A stretch of 17,635 bases of DNA from JAWOFN01 sp046497505 [NCBI: bacterium] (GCA_046497505.1 JAWOFN010000118.1:1-17635); one strand, 5' to 3'. Numbered from the stretch's first letter, positions 1 to 10,734 are shown. The notes: generated from the sequence alone by a model not told the origin. Translations and numbers: made by a program.

Positions 1-494
1 CGGGCCGCCTTGGCCACCACCACCGGGCGGCCCGTCCGCCGGGCATGGACATACCGGCGGTTCATTCCCTCCGCATCCTCCTCCAGCACCCCCGTCACCA
101 CCGTGACACCCGCTTCCTTGAGCCGCGCGAACCCCCTGCCGTCCACCCCCGGGTGGGGGTCGGTCATGGCACCGACCACCCGGGTGATGCCCGCTTCGAT
201 GATGGCCTGGGTACAGGGAGGGGTCCTGCCGTGATGGTCGCAGGGCTCGAGGGTCACATGGAGCTCACCGCCCCGGGCGCGCTCCCCCGCCTTGCGGAGG
301 GCCACGACCTCGGCGTGAGCCGTGCCCGGACGTTCGTGGAACCCTTCCCCCACCACCTCACCATCCCGGGACACCACCGCACCCACCGCCGGGTTCGGCG
401 GGGCGGTCCATCGCCCCCGCCCTGCCAGTTGGAGGGCGCGGCGCATGAGCTCGGTGTCCCGGGGGGACGCGGATGAGGAAGAGCGGGCGTGCAT
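1..494 (-). CDS. ribD: RibD, diaminohydroxyphosphoribosylaminopyrimidine deaminase (5' part, runs off the window)
   Basis: About 164 N-terminal residues are visible and the frame stays open to the window edge. They form the cytidine-deaminase-like zinc domain of RibD, which deaminates the pyrimidine intermediate of riboflavin synthesis in the cytosol. The zinc and catalytic motifs are present: HAEV, then LEPCDHHGRTPPC with both cysteines. The family opening is also present (MRRALQLAGRGRWTAPPNP, then VGAVV). The C-terminal reductase domain, if present, lies outside the window. The start is the ATG at 494, which adds about 16 residues before MRRAL; an alternative ATG lies at 446. No good Shine-Dalgarno precedes 494. 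The gene begins 27 bases after the stop of the glutamate dehydrogenase gene, so co-transcription is plausible. The family call is firm; single-domain or bifunctional status is unknown. Confidence 0.93.
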   Translation of the reverse strand, partial: MHARSSSSASPRDTELMRRALQLAGRGRWTAPPNPAVGAVVSRDGEVVGEGFHERPGTAHAEVVALRKAGERARGGELHVTLEPCDHHGRTPPCTQAIIEAGITRVVGAMTDPHPGVDGRGFARLKEAGVTVVTGVLEEDAEGMNRRYVHARRTGRPVVVAKAA

Positions 495-521
495 ACCGCC
501 CTATAAGATGCGGTCAGGAGG

Positions 522-1769
<1,248 letters not shown>

Positions 1770-1832
1770 GGTGCTGTTCTTCCCCTTGATGGGTTCTGGG
1801 TCTGCCGCCGCGGGGCGGTCACGACCGGGATG

Positions 1833-3062
1833 TCATTCGTATCGGAGCGCGTCCACGGGATCGAGGGCCGCCGCCCGGGTGGCAGGATAGACACCGAAGC
1901 CGACACCGATGACCCCGCACACCGCGAGGGCCAGGACCAGGGCCCAGAGGGGGACCGCCGCCGGCAGGGGGGTGACCGCACCCACGAGCAGACCCAGACC
2001 GACCCCGATGGCCGCACCGATGATCCCGCCCACGGCGCTGAGGGCCACCGCCTCCAGCAGGAACTGCAGGACGATGTCGCTGCGCCGGGCGCCCACGGCT
2101 TTCCGGATCCCGATCTCCCGGGTCCGCTCCGTGACCGACACGAGCATAATATTCATGATCCCGATCCCGCCCACCAGCAGGCTTATGCTCGCGACACCGA
2201 TCATCACCACGCTGATGGCCAGGATGATCTGGTCCACACTCGCCTGCATGGTCTCCGCGGTGACCAGCTCGAAGTTGTTTGGTTCGGTGGGTGCCAGGCC
2301 CCTCCTCCGCCGAAGGAGCGCGGTGGTCTCGTTGATGGCCTCGTTCATCTGTCCCGGCCGGGCCCGGACCGCGAAGGCCACCTCGCTTTGGCGACCCCAG
2401 TGCTTCCGGAAGGTGGAGACGGGGATGATGGCCAGATTGTCCTGGCTGAAGCCCAGGAAGGCCCCCTGCTTCTCCAGTACCCCGACCACCCGGAAACGGT
2501 GCCCGTCGATACGGACCTCCTGCCCCAGCGGGTCGATGGCGGTGAAGAACTTCTCCACCAGGTCCGCCCCGATGATGGCGACCGGGCGGCGGCGCTGCTC
2601 GTCCAGGGCGGTGAGGAACCGGCCCCTCTCCAGGTCCATCCCCTGGATGGCCGGGAGGTGTTCGTCCGCACCGTAGAGGAGCACGTTCGGGTTCGTCTTC
2701 TCCCCCCCGTAGCGCACCTGTGCCCCGAAATGGGTACTGTAGGCGGAGACGAAAAGGGCCGAAGGGGCGTTCCCGGCGACCCACTCCTTGTCCTCCAGTT
2801 CCAGGTCGGGCCAGTCCCGGGTGCTGCTCGCCCCCCCCACGTGCACTTCCATGCCGGGGCGCGCCTGCACGTAGAAGGTGTCGCTCCCCACCCCGCTGAA
2901 CTGCTCCTGCACGTAGGATCGGAGGCCCTCGATGAGACTGGACATGCCCACGACGGCCACGATACCGATGATGATGCCCAGGCTGGTGAGCAGGCTGCGC
3001 AGGGGGGAGGCCAGTATGGCCTCCAGGGCGACGCGGCCGGTCTCGCGGAGTTCGAGCCGCAT
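1833..3062 (-). CDS. MacB-like ABC transporter permease (second of a tandem pair)
   Basis: This 409-residue inner-membrane protein has the MacB layout. One N-terminal membrane helix (about residues 17-40) is followed by a large periplasmic MacB_PCD-type domain and an FtsX-type core of three C-terminal helices. The diagnostic stretch GIGIMNIMLVSVTERTREIG leads into IRKAVGAR. It ends LDPVDALRYE, as its neighbour does. It lacks an ABC ATPase domain, so it must use a separate ATPase, most simply the one encoded at 4325-5074. Its ATG comes one base after the TAG of the preceding permease, which indicates translational coupling. In MacB systems such permeases are mechanotransmitters working with a periplasmic adaptor and TolC. 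The substrate is not predictable here; macrolides, peptides, siderophores or lipids are all possible. Confidence 0.93.
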   Translation of the reverse strand: MRLELRETGRVALEAILASPLRSLLTSLGIIIGIVAVVGMSSLIEGLRSYVQEQFSGVGSDTFYVQARPGMEVHVGGASSTRDWPDLELEDKEWVAGNAPSALFVSAYSTHFGAQVRYGGEKTNPNVLLYGADEHLPAIQGMDLERGRFLTALDEQRRRPVAIIGADLVEKFFTAIDPLGQEVRIDGHRFRVVGVLEKQGAFLGFSQDNLAIIPVSTFRKHWGRQSEVAFAVRARPGQMNEAINETTALLRRRRGLAPTEPNNFELVTAETMQASVDQIILAISVVMIGVASISLLVGGIGIMNIMLVSVTERTREIGIRKAVGARRSDIVLQFLLEAVALSAVGGIIGAAIGVGLGLLVGAVTPLPAAVPLWALVLALAVCGVIGVGFGVYPATRAAALDPVDALRYE

Positions 3063-3063
3063 C

Positions 3064-4299
<1,236 letters not shown>

Positions 4300-4324
4300 G
4301 CGGTCACAGCGGGGAGGGCAGCGA

Positions 4325-5074
4325 TCATGGCCCGTCGAACATGTCCCGGCCCACGTCCGCGTGGTTCGCCTTCTTACGCTCCGCCACCCTGCTGTCGGAA
4401 CCGATGACGCCGTCCAGGATGCGGACGACCCGGTGGGCGTGTTCGGCGATGTACTCCTCGTGGGTGACCATGATGATGGTGTTCCCTGCCTCGTAGAGCC
4501 GCTCGAAGATGGCCATGATCTCCTTGCCGGTGGTGGTGTCGAGGTTCCCGGTGGGCTCGTCGGCGAGGATGATGGCGGGGTCGTTGATGAGGGCGCGGGC
4601 GATGGCGACCCGCTGGCGCTGCCCTCCGGAGAGTTCGTTGGGGCGATGATCGGCCCGGTCCGCGAGGCCCACCGCCTCCAGGGCCTCGAAGGCCCGGCGC
4701 TTGCGCTCCGAGGAGGGGGCGCCGCTGTAGATGAGAGGGAGTTCCACGTTGTGGAGGGCGTCGGCCCGGGGGAGCAGGTTGAAGGTCTGGAAGACGAAGC
4801 CGATCTTCTGGTTCCGGATCTCCGCCAGCTCGTCGTCGGTCATCTTCTCCACGGGTTCACCGGCGAAGAGGTACTTCCCGTCGGTGGGGGTGTCCAGGCA
4901 TCCCACCAGGTTCATCAGGGTCGACTTCCCCGAACCGGAGGGGCCCATGATGGCCACGTACTCGTTGGGATGGATGGCCAGGTCCACCCCCCGGAGGGCC
5001 CGGACGATCTGGGTCCCCATGACATACTCCTTGGTGATACCATCGAGCTGGATGACGGGCGTGTCCTGCTGCAT
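4325..5074 (-). CDS. MacB/LolD-type ABC transporter ATP-binding protein
   Basis: This is a 249-residue cytosolic ATPase of the MacB/LolD/FtsE group. It has Walker [10 protein letters not shown] (residues 44-52), a Q-loop in [12 protein letters not shown], the signature [14 protein letters not shown], Walker [13 protein letters not shown] and the switch histidine in MVTHE. The PTGNLD stretch and overall size are typical of this group. It should power the permeases encoded directly downstream. I chose the ATG at 5074 because a purine-rich GGGAGAGGGAGAG lies just before it. An in-frame GTG at 5101 would add nine residues and has no such site. The gene lies about 38 bases after the adaptor gene. 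A short basic tail ([13 protein letters not shown]) follows the domain. Confidence 0.94.
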   Translation of the reverse strand: MQQDTPVIQLDGITKEYVMGTQIVRALRGVDLAIHPNEYVAIMGPSGSGKSTLMNLVGCLDTPTDGKYLFAGEPVEKMTDDELAEIRNQKIGFVFQTFNLLPRADALHNVELPLIYSGAPSSERKRRAFEALEAVGLADRADHRPNELSGGQRQRVAIARALINDPAIILADEPTGNLDTTTGKEIMAIFERLYEAGNTIIMVTHEEYIAEHAHRVVRILDGVIGSDSRVAERKKANHADVGRDMFDGP

Positions 5075-5077
5075 CTG

Positions 5078-5090
5078 CTCTCCCTCTCCC
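5078..5090 (-). promoter_or_regulatory. Ribosome binding site deciding the ATPase start
   Basis: Read on the minus strand this is a GGGAGAGGGAGAG purine tract ending three bases before the ATG at 5074. It favours that start over the upstream in-frame GTG at 5101. Confidence 0.55.
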
Positions 5091-5112
5091 ACCCTGCGCA
5101 CCGTGACCCCGG

Positions 5113-6345
5113 TCAGACGCCGGGAGCGGTCTCCAGCAGGGATTCCTTTACCGTGACCGGATCGCCGTCGGTGAGCGTCCGGCTGAGGACGCGGAAGGGA
5201 CCGGTGACCACACGCTCCCCTTCCGAGAGGCCCTCCACTATCTCGATGTACGCGGTTCCGGAGATGCCGGTTCGCACCTTCCGACGTTCCACCCTGCGCT
5301 CGTCGGTGACCACGAAGACCACCTCCTCGTACTCCGGCACTCCCGGCCCCTCTCGACTGTTCGACGCCGCCGCCGCCTGGTTCCTTTCGCGGGCGGTCAC
5401 CGCCTGTATGGGCACATAGAGGGCGGAGTCCCGGGTGGCGGTGACGATATCCACCGCAGCCGACATGCCGGGGCGGAGTCTCGGGTCGGCCTCGGTGAGC
5501 ACCACCTTCACCTCGAAGTTGGTCACCTCCATCTGGGTGCCCCGGCCGGCGGTCACCCCGGCGTTCGCGATCTCGGTGACCTCGCCCTCGAGGACACGGT
5601 CAGGCAGGGCATCCACCTCCACCTCGGCCCGCTGTCCGACCTCCACCGTCACGACGTCGGTCTCGTCCACCTCTGCCTGGACCTCCATGGCGGAGAGGTC
5701 GGAGACCGCCATGAGCTGGGTCCCCATGGCCATCTGGGTGCCCAGCACCATCTCCCCCTCCTCCACCGCCAGGGCGGTGACCACACCGTCCATGGGGGCC
5801 CGCAGGACCGTACGGGCCAGGTCGTCCCGGGCCTGTTCGAGGTTCGCCTCCGCCTGGTTCACCTGCGCCTCGGCCGACCTCAGACGGGCCGCCGCCGCAT
5901 CGCGGCTGTTGCGGGCGTCACGCAGTTCCTGCTCGCGGCCCAGCTCCCGCTCGGCCAGCTGTTCCTGCGTCCGGAGGGCGTCCTCCGCCTGGCGCAGCTG
6001 GGCCCGGGCCGCCTCGGCGTTGGCCCGCTGGCTCCGGAGGGTGGCCTCCGCGGCGTTCACACGGGCACGGTAGAGCGTGGGATCCAGTTCCAGGAGGACC
6101 TGGCCCTTCTCGACCCGCTGCCCCTCCGCCACGCGCAGCCTTTCGACCCGCGCGCTCACCTGACTGTTGATCTTCACCTCGGTGATGGGGTAGACCTTCC
6201 CGGAGGCCGAGACCCTGCTGGTGATGGGGCCTCGCCGGACCTCCTCCGCCGTCACATCCACCCCTCCCCGGCCCGTGGCCAGGTTGGCGGCGACGACGGC
6301 GGCCAGGATCAGGACACCGCCCCCGATGAGCATGCTCTTCTTCAT
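5113..6345 (-). CDS. Periplasmic adaptor (membrane fusion protein), MacA/HlyD family
   Basis: This 410-residue protein bridges an inner-membrane transporter and a TolC channel. An N-terminal signal or anchor helix (about residues 4-24) is followed by the first beta-barrel and lipoyl half ([19 protein letters not shown], residues near 50-70). A long alpha-helical hairpin rich in Ala, Glu, Arg and Gln (about 95-180) comes next, then the second lipoyl half with [19 protein letters not shown]. The C-terminal beta-barrel and membrane-proximal domain contain [10 protein letters not shown]. There is no lipobox. Its ATG overlaps the TolC-family stop in an ATGA (6342-6345), so the two are translationally coupled. 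The downstream ATPase and permeases identify it as a MacA-type adaptor rather than an RND-pump adaptor, although the families overlap. Confidence 0.93.
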   Translation of the reverse strand: MKKSMLIGGGVLILAAVVAANLATGRGGVDVTAEEVRRGPITSRVSASGKVYPITEVKINSQVSARVERLRVAEGQRVEKGQVLLELDPTLYRARVNAAEATLRSQRANAEAARAQLRQAEDALRTQEQLAERELGREQELRDARNSRDAAAARLRSAEAQVNQAEANLEQARDDLARTVLRAPMDGVVTALAVEEGEMVLGTQMAMGTQLMAVSDLSAMEVQAEVDETDVVTVEVGQRAEVEVDALPDRVLEGEVTEIANAGVTAGRGTQMEVTNFEVKVVLTEADPRLRPGMSAAVDIVTATRDSALYVPIQAVTARERNQAAAASNSREGPGVPEYEEVVFVVTDERRVERRKVRTGISGTAYIEIVEGLSEGERVVTGPFRVLSRTLTDGDPVTVKESLLETAPGV

Positions 6346-7703
6346 GGTCTCTCTCCCGAGGAGGCCGCATGCAGCGACCCGGTCGCGAATTCCAGGGACG
6401 CCTGGGCGATCTTGAGGCTGAAGAGGGCCTGGACCTCCTGGTAGCGGGCGTTCACCAGGTCGAGCTGGCTGGCGTTCACCTCCAGCAGGGAACCGACCCC
6501 CAGGCGGTACTGCTCCCTGGCCAGCCGCAGCGTCTCCTCGGCGAACCGGACCGATCGGCGGCTCGCCGCCAGGCTCTGTGTCGCGTTCTCGAGGTCGAGG
6601 AGGGCACGATGCACCTCCCGGTCCACATCCCGCCGGGCGGCCTGCCGTTCCCTCCGGGCGCCCTGGAGCTCGAGGTCCGCCCGGTCCACCGAGTAGCGGG
6701 TCCGCAGGCCGTCGAAGATCGGCACCCTCATGTTCACACCCACGCTCCAGGTGTAGTCCCTGTCGAAGGCGTCCCCGAACTCCAGGTAGGAATCACCCCG
6801 CCAGGAGTAGCTGCCGCTCAGGTTCACCGAAGGGTAGCGGGAGGCGCGGGCCGCATCCACCCCCGCCCTTGCCGCCGCCACCCCCAGACGGGACTGGAGC
6901 ATGGCCGGGTGGGCCTGTCGGGCCTCCTCCAGCAGCGCTCCCTGCTCCTCGGTACGTTCGGTGACCTCCAGGTCGTCCACCAGGGCCAGGGGGCCGGTCG
7001 GGGCCTCCCCCATGAGATAGTTGAGTTCCGCCCGGGCCGAGGCCGCCCCGTTCCGGGCGGATATCACCCGCTGCCGGGCCTGGGCCAGGGCGTTCTCCTG
7101 CCTGAGCAGGTCCACCTCGCTCCTGCTGCCCAGCTCCCTGAGGGTCCGTACCAGCTCCAGCAGCCCCTCGTTGTAGGCCACGTCCGCCGCGGCCACCTCC
7201 AGGTTCCGTTCCGCCCTCAGGAGCCCGTAGTACGCCTGGTGGACCTGGAGCACCAGCTGCTGCCGCTCGAGTTCCGCCGCGGCCCGGGCGGACTGCTCGC
7301 CGGCCAGGGCCTGGGTGTACACGGAGGTGACGCTCCGGTCGTAGAGGGGCTGCGAGAGGCTGAGCCCGGTATAGTAGGTGACACTGGTGAGGGCGGTGGC
7401 GCTCCCCTCCACGATCTGCTGGGTGGCGGGGTTCAGGAGCCTCTGGGGGGAGACGCTGGTGTAGCGGGAGAAGGCGCCGGTGAAGGAGAGGACCGGGAGC
7501 AGGGCCCCCGCGGCCTGCCGGGTCTGGATCTCGCTGCGCTCCACGTTCCGCTCGACCCGGTCCACCCGGGGGTTCTGGGCCAGGGCCCGCTCGATGCACG
7601 TCTCCAGGTCGAGGGGCTCCTGTCCCCGGGCCGTCCCGGCCCCGGCCAGGGTCGCCAGGAGGGCGGCCGCGAGCAGGATGGGATTCCGAGCGTGTCGTCT
7701 CAT
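6342..7703 (-). CDS. TolC-family outer membrane efflux channel
   Basis: This 453-residue protein forms the outer-membrane and periplasmic tunnel of a tripartite exporter. The N-terminus has a clear signal peptide (basic RRHAR, hydrophobic ILLAAALLATLAG, likely cut near TARG-Q at about 28). Two OEP repeats follow, built from long helices rich in Ala, Arg, Gln and Glu. Family hallmarks include LDLETCIERALAQNP at the start of the mature protein and VGVNMRVPIFDGLRTRYSVD before the second helical half. The ATG at 7703 has AGGGAGAGGAT upstream. It starts 16 bases after the YIP1-family gene and its stop overlaps the adaptor start, so it belongs to the same operon. The length is normal for the family. 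It is not necessarily the functional equivalent of E. coli TolC. Confidence 0.93.
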   Translation of the reverse strand: MRRHARNPILLAAALLATLAGAGTARGQEPLDLETCIERALAQNPRVDRVERNVERSEIQTRQAAGALLPVLSFTGAFSRYTSVSPQRLLNPATQQIVEGSATALTSVTYYTGLSLSQPLYDRSVTSVYTQALAGEQSARAAAELERQQLVLQVHQAYYGLLRAERNLEVAAADVAYNEGLLELVRTLRELGSRSEVDLLRQENALAQARQRVISARNGAASARAELNYLMGEAPTGPLALVDDLEVTERTEEQGALLEEARQAHPAMLQSRLGVAAARAGVDAARASRYPSVNLSGSYSWRGDSYLEFGDAFDRDYTWSVGVNMRVPIFDGLRTRYSVDRADLELQGARRERQAARRDVDREVHRALLDLENATQSLAASRRSVRFAEETLRLAREQYRLGVGSLLEVNASQLDLVNARYQEVQALFSLKIAQASLEFATGSLHAASSGERP

Positions 7704-7719
7704 GATGGATCCTCTCCCT

Positions 7720-8460
7720 TCAGCTCATGATCCCGGAGGTGAGTGCCGAGAGTCCCGCGAAGAGCAGGACCGATGCGGCGTACAGGCCGACGACGAGCCC
7801 CGCCGATCTGCGCCTCGAGAAACCGTAGACCGTGCTCATACCGATGGTCACCAGGACGATCATCCATATCGCGAAGATGTCGACCGACCCCAGGACGATC
7901 CCCAGGGGACTGCTCCATCGATCGGGGGGGAGCAGTACGTTCAGGCTCGTGGAGACCGCCAGGCTGCCTTTCGCCAGCACGAGCGGCACCTGGACCACCG
8001 CCTTCCCGATGCTGTAGGGGATCCACGCGTACGCCGTCAGGCCCATGACCGTCTTGAACCCGGTTTCGCCCCCCAGCAGGAAGTTGCCCCCGAAGAGGAG
8101 CGCGCCCGCTATCACCAGGAAGGAGACCGTGGTCGAGATCACGACGGTGAGGGTCATGATCAGCCGTCCGGCGGGGCCCTCGAACATCTCTATGCTCTCC
8201 ACCGCCCGCTGCGCCTCTTCGGCGGTGAGGTCGCTGCGGGAGAGGATCGCCTCACGCTGCGTCTCGGCGACGAGCGGATACGTCGCCTGGATACTGAGGA
8301 CTGCGAAGAGCAGGACCAGGAAGAAGGCGGGGAGCCAGGCGGGACGCCGACGAACGGCCCGGAAGACCCTCTCCGGCTCGGTGAAGATGTAGACCAGCCG
8401 CTCCATGAAGGGCTCCCCCGCGTCGGGGGACGCCGCAGGACGGTCCTCGAAGTCGCTCAT
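7720..8460 (-). CDS. YIP1-family multi-spanning membrane protein
   Basis: This 246-residue inner-membrane protein resembles the Yip1/YIPF domain family. It has a cytosolic N-terminus of about 40 residues with the family-like phrase MERLVYIFTEPERVFRAV, then about five hydrophobic segments (roughly residues 42-60, 95-120, 130-155, 175-202 and 212-232). An AYAWIPYSIGKAV stretch lies in the third. I chose the ATG at 8460 because AGGAG lies about nine bases upstream; a longer open frame reaches back to 8697 but runs through a terminator and has no support. The gene is the first of the run leading into the TolC, adaptor and ABC genes. Its role is unknown; assistance with membrane insertion or assembly of the pump is only a guess from position. 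Confidence 0.8.
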   Translation of the reverse strand: MSDFEDRPAASPDAGEPFMERLVYIFTEPERVFRAVRRRPAWLPAFFLVLLFAVLSIQATYPLVAETQREAILSRSDLTAEEAQRAVESIEMFEGPAGRLIMTLTVVISTTVSFLVIAGALLFGGNFLLGGETGFKTVMGLTAYAWIPYSIGKAVVQVPLVLAKGSLAVSTSLNVLLPPDRWSSPLGIVLGSVDIFAIWMIVLVTIGMSTVYGFSRRRSAGLVVGLYAASVLLFAGLSALTSGIMS

Positions 8461-8530
8461 CTGCACGCTCCTGTCAGGTGGGTCCCACCCCCCTGCCCCT
8501 CTAGCAGATACGCGGCGGGGAGGTCCGACA

Positions 8531-8573
8531 TTCAAAAGAAAAAAAGGGCGCCGGGGTGGGTACCCCGACGCCC
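8531..8573 (-). terminator. Rho-independent terminator after tonB
   Basis: On the minus strand a 12-bp stem (GGGCGTCGGGGT pairing with ACCCCGGCGCCC, one G-U pair) closes an ACCC loop. It is followed at once by TTTTTTTCTTTT. It lies 25 bases past the tonB stop and separates the exb/tonB unit from the YIP1-led efflux unit. Confidence 0.93.
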
Positions 8574-8597
8574 ATGATGATGCTGCCGGTCTCCGCC

Positions 8598-9257
8598 TCA
8601 GTCCAGCGGGGGCTTCTGGTTCAGCGTGAACTCCACGGTCTGGCCCACCTGGACCTTGACCGCCTTGTCCCGCTGCTTGGCCGGCTTGTACTTCCACTGC
8701 ATGATGGCCTCTTTGGCCGCTTCCTCGAAGATACCCGGGGGCTGCGCCACGATGACCTCCGCGTCGATGACGTTGCCCTCCTCGTCCACGACGATGCTCA
8801 GCACGACCTTACCCTCGACGCCCGCCTTGCGGGCGATCTCCGGGTACTTCGGCTGGACCATCTTCTGGAGCACCGGGGCCTCCTCGTACGCCATGAAGAT
8901 GGGAGACTCCTCCTTCTTCTCGGCGCCCGGGGGCGGCGGAGGAGGCGGCGGCGGCGCATCCATGTCCAGCTCGGTGTCCATGATCGTCACATCGTCCGGG
9001 ATGTCCTCATCCGCGGTGGCGATGGGGATCTGGGGACGCTGGGGCGGCGGCGGCTTCTTCAGCTGCTGCGTCTCGGGGATCTCCTCCACCTCGATGGTCT
9101 GGGTGTCCCCGCCCCCCTCGTAGGCCTGGATCTGGAATTCCTGATAGGTGAGCAGGATCATGCAGGCCAGGGCCAGGCTCAGGGCCAGGGCCTGCTCGAA
9201 CACGACCTTGCTCTGTTCCTTCAGGTCGAATCTGGGGTTACGCCAACCAGCTGCCAT
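8598..9257 (-). CDS. tonB: TonB family protein (energy transducer)
   Basis: This 219-residue protein couples the proton motive force, via ExbB and ExbD, to outer-membrane receptors. A cytosolic stretch with NPRFDLKEQSK precedes one membrane helix (about residues 18-37). A periplasmic linker follows with KKPPPPQRPQIP and a run of nine prolines near 100-108. The C-terminal TonB domain (about 130-219) has VQPKYPEIARKAGVEGKVVL and VVDEEGNVIDAEV, then AIMQWKYKPAKQ. The anchor lacks the SxxxH motif of E. coli TonB and carries a glutamate at its start. A near-perfect GGAGGTGA lies seven bases before the ATG. The gene is the last of the exbB-exbD-exbD-tonB unit, 19 bases after the second exbD, and is followed by a strong terminator. 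Confidence 0.93.
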   Translation of the reverse strand: MAAGWRNPRFDLKEQSKVVFEQALALSLALACMILLTYQEFQIQAYEGGGDTQTIEVEEIPETQQLKKPPPPQRPQIPIATADEDIPDDVTIMDTELDMDAPPPPPPPPPGAEKKEESPIFMAYEEAPVLQKMVQPKYPEIARKAGVEGKVVLSIVVDEEGNVIDAEVIVAQPPGIFEEAAKEAIMQWKYKPAKQRDKAVKVQVGQTVEFTLNQKPPLD

Positions 9258-9276
9258 GGCTGGTCACCTCCGTCTT

Positions 9277-9687
9277 TCAGCGCTGCTGCATGGCGGCGAA
9301 GTTCACCTTGAGCGCGTCCACCTCACGTAATTGACGCATGGCATCGGACACGGTTCCATACGGGGCCCGCACATCGGCGATGATCGAGACGATCATGTTC
9401 GGCTCGTCCACCCGGATGGGATAGATGACACTCTGGATGCCGTCCATCTCCACGCGGTGGTCGTTGATCATCATCTGCCCGTCCTCGGCGATCCACATGT
9501 AGGTGAGCAGCTTCTTCTTCTCGATGCGCTCGACCTGCTCCGCACGCGGCCGTTCCACCCTGATCCCCCGGTAGACCACGAACACCGTGGTCACCATGAA
9601 GAAGATCAGGAGGAGGAACGCGATGTCCGCCATGGATGCCGTCGGCACGACGGCTTCTGTCTTCTGGCTTCGTTCTATCTTCGGCAT
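9277..9687 (-). CDS. exbD: ExbD/TolR family biopolymer transport protein (second copy)
   Basis: This 136-residue protein has one membrane helix and a periplasmic domain. The helix carries the essential aspartate in SMADIAFLLLIFFMVTT. The periplasmic part differs from the first copy, with an RVERPRAEQVERIEKKK stretch that could be amphipathic, followed by the usual small ExbD fold (EDGQMMINDHRVEM, then IADVRAPYGTVSDAM). It begins six bases after the stop of the first exbD and precedes tonB. Together with ExbB it would form the proton-driven motor. TolR function is less likely, as no tolA, tolB or pal is nearby. Confidence 0.92.
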   Translation of the reverse strand: MPKIERSQKTEAVVPTASMADIAFLLLIFFMVTTVFVVYRGIRVERPRAEQVERIEKKKLLTYMWIAEDGQMMINDHRVEMDGIQSVIYPIRVDEPNMIVSIIADVRAPYGTVSDAMRQLREVDALKVNFAAMQQR

Positions 9688-9693
9688 CTCGGA

Positions 9694-10098
9694 TCAGTCG
9701 GGTTCTGCGAGTGATATCTTCTTGGCTCCGGACTTCTTGATCTCATCCAGCACCTGGATGAAGGCGTCATAGTCCGTGTTCCGGTCGGCCTTCAGCGAGA
9801 TGATGAGCAGCGGGTTCTCGGCCAGCCGCTGCTTCACCTCCGGTTCCACCTGCTGGAGGTTGACGATCTCGTCCCCCATGAGGATCTCGCCGGCGGCGTT
9901 CACCCAGATGTTCAGGATGTTCGACTGCCGGACCTTGACCTCCTGGGCATCCGAGATGGGCGGGAGCGTCATGCTCAGCCCCATCTCCTGGTTGAAGTTG
10001 GTCGTCACCAGGAAGAAGATGATGAGCAGGAAGGCTATGTCCGCCATGGAGTCGCTAGGTATCCTAGCCTCCGTCTTGTTCCTGCGGGTCGCAGCCAT
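9694..10098 (-). CDS. exbD: ExbD/TolR family biopolymer transport protein (first copy)
   Basis: This 134-residue single-pass membrane protein has the proton-path aspartate in SMADIAFLLIIFFLVTT, close to the N-terminus. The periplasmic domain follows the ExbD pattern: a MTLPP turn after the helix, then ILNIWVNAAGEILMGDE, with ISLKADRNTDYDAFIQVL near the end. The ATG at 10098 has AGGAGG seven bases upstream, within the 15-base gap after exbB. It lacks the basic RVERPRAEQVERIEKKK stretch of the second copy, so the two are diverged paralogues and could form a mixed dimer inside the ExbB ring. Confidence 0.92.
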   Translation of the reverse strand: MAATRRNKTEARIPSDSMADIAFLLIIFFLVTTNFNQEMGLSMTLPPISDAQEVKVRQSNILNIWVNAAGEILMGDEIVNLQQVEPEVKQRLAENPLLIISLKADRNTDYDAFIQVLDEIKKSGAKKISLAEPD

Positions 10099-10113
10099 CG
10101 GTCAGCCTCCTGA

Positions 10114-10734
10114 CTAAGCCGTCTTCTCCATCTCCATCTCGACCAGGAAGTCGATCAGGTCGTTCGCGCTCTCTTCCATGTCGATGATGAGGCGGTCGAT
10201 CCGGGAGACGAAATAGTTGTGGAAGGCCTGGATCGGGATGGCGATGGCCAGCCCCGAGGCGGTGGTGATCAGCGCCTCCGAGATGCCGCTGGCGACGATG
10301 GAGGGCTCGATGTCCCCCGCCTCCGCGATGGCCGTGAACGCGCCGATCATGCCGGACACCGTACCGAGGAATCCCAGCATGGGGGCGATGTTCGCGATGG
10401 TCGCCAGCCAGACGAGACCCTTCTCCAGGAAGGACATCTCGATGGTCCCGGCATTCTCGATCGCCTTCTCCACGTGCTCGAGCCCGCGGTCCACCCGCAT
10501 CAGGCCGGCGTGGAAGATGGCAGCCACCGGGCCCCGCGTGTTGGCGCACAGTTCCTGAGCAGCGGTGATCCCCTCTTCCCGGAGGGCGATCTTGATCTGC
10601 TGGAGGAACTTACGGGTGTTGATGCTGGCCCTGGTCAGCGCCCACAGCCGCTCGAACGCGATCGCGAGCCCCAGGAGGAGCGCGCCGAGCAGCGGGTACA
10701 TGAAAGGTCCGCCGTCGTAGAAAAGCTGCAGCAT
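10114..10734 (-). CDS. exbB: ExbB/TolQ/MotA family proton channel protein
   Basis: This 206-residue inner-membrane protein forms the pentameric stator of the TonB motor. Three hydrophobic segments fit the family: about residues 11-28, a central one in WLATIANIAPMLGFLGTV, and ITTASGLAIAIPIQAFHNYF. The GFLGTVSGMIGAF motif with the channel threonine is intact, and the cytosolic loop between helices 1 and 2 has the expected length. The ATG at 10734 has AAGGAG eight bases upstream. It is the first gene of the exbB-exbD-exbD-tonB unit, reading from the promoter at 10854-10882. TolQ is an alternative name for the family, but the tonB gene in the same unit supports ExbB. Confidence 0.94.
   Translation of the reverse strand: MLQLFYDGGPFMYPLLGALLLGLAIAFERLWALTRASINTRKFLQQIKIALREEGITAAQELCANTRGPVAAIFHAGLMRVDRGLEHVEKAIENAGTIEMSFLEKGLVWLATIANIAPMLGFLGTVSGMIGAFTAIAEAGDIEPSIVASGISEALITTASGLAIAIPIQAFHNYFVSRIDRLIIDMEESANDLIDFLVEMEMEKTA

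Noticed and set aside
1805-1818. Small hairpin CCGCC/GGCGG between the second permease and glutamate dehydrogenase
   Set aside because: It has a five-base stem with no T-tract on the minus strand and is too weak to call a terminator in such GC-rich DNA.
6369-7730. Plus-strand open frame of 453 codons opposite the TolC gene
   Set aside because: It is an exact antisense shadow of a gene with a signal peptide and channel-family motifs; nothing supports it independently.
8490-8530. Possible promoter for the YIP1-led operon (TTGAAT and TATCTG)
   Set aside because: The spacer is 19 bases, both boxes are poor matches, and the -35 overlaps the terminator T-tract. A promoter is expected in this gap, but I cannot place it.
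8461-8697. N-terminal extension of the YIP1-family gene
   Set aside because: The extension would run through the tonB terminator and into the end of tonB. The ATG at 8460 has a good ribosome site and gives the family N-terminus.
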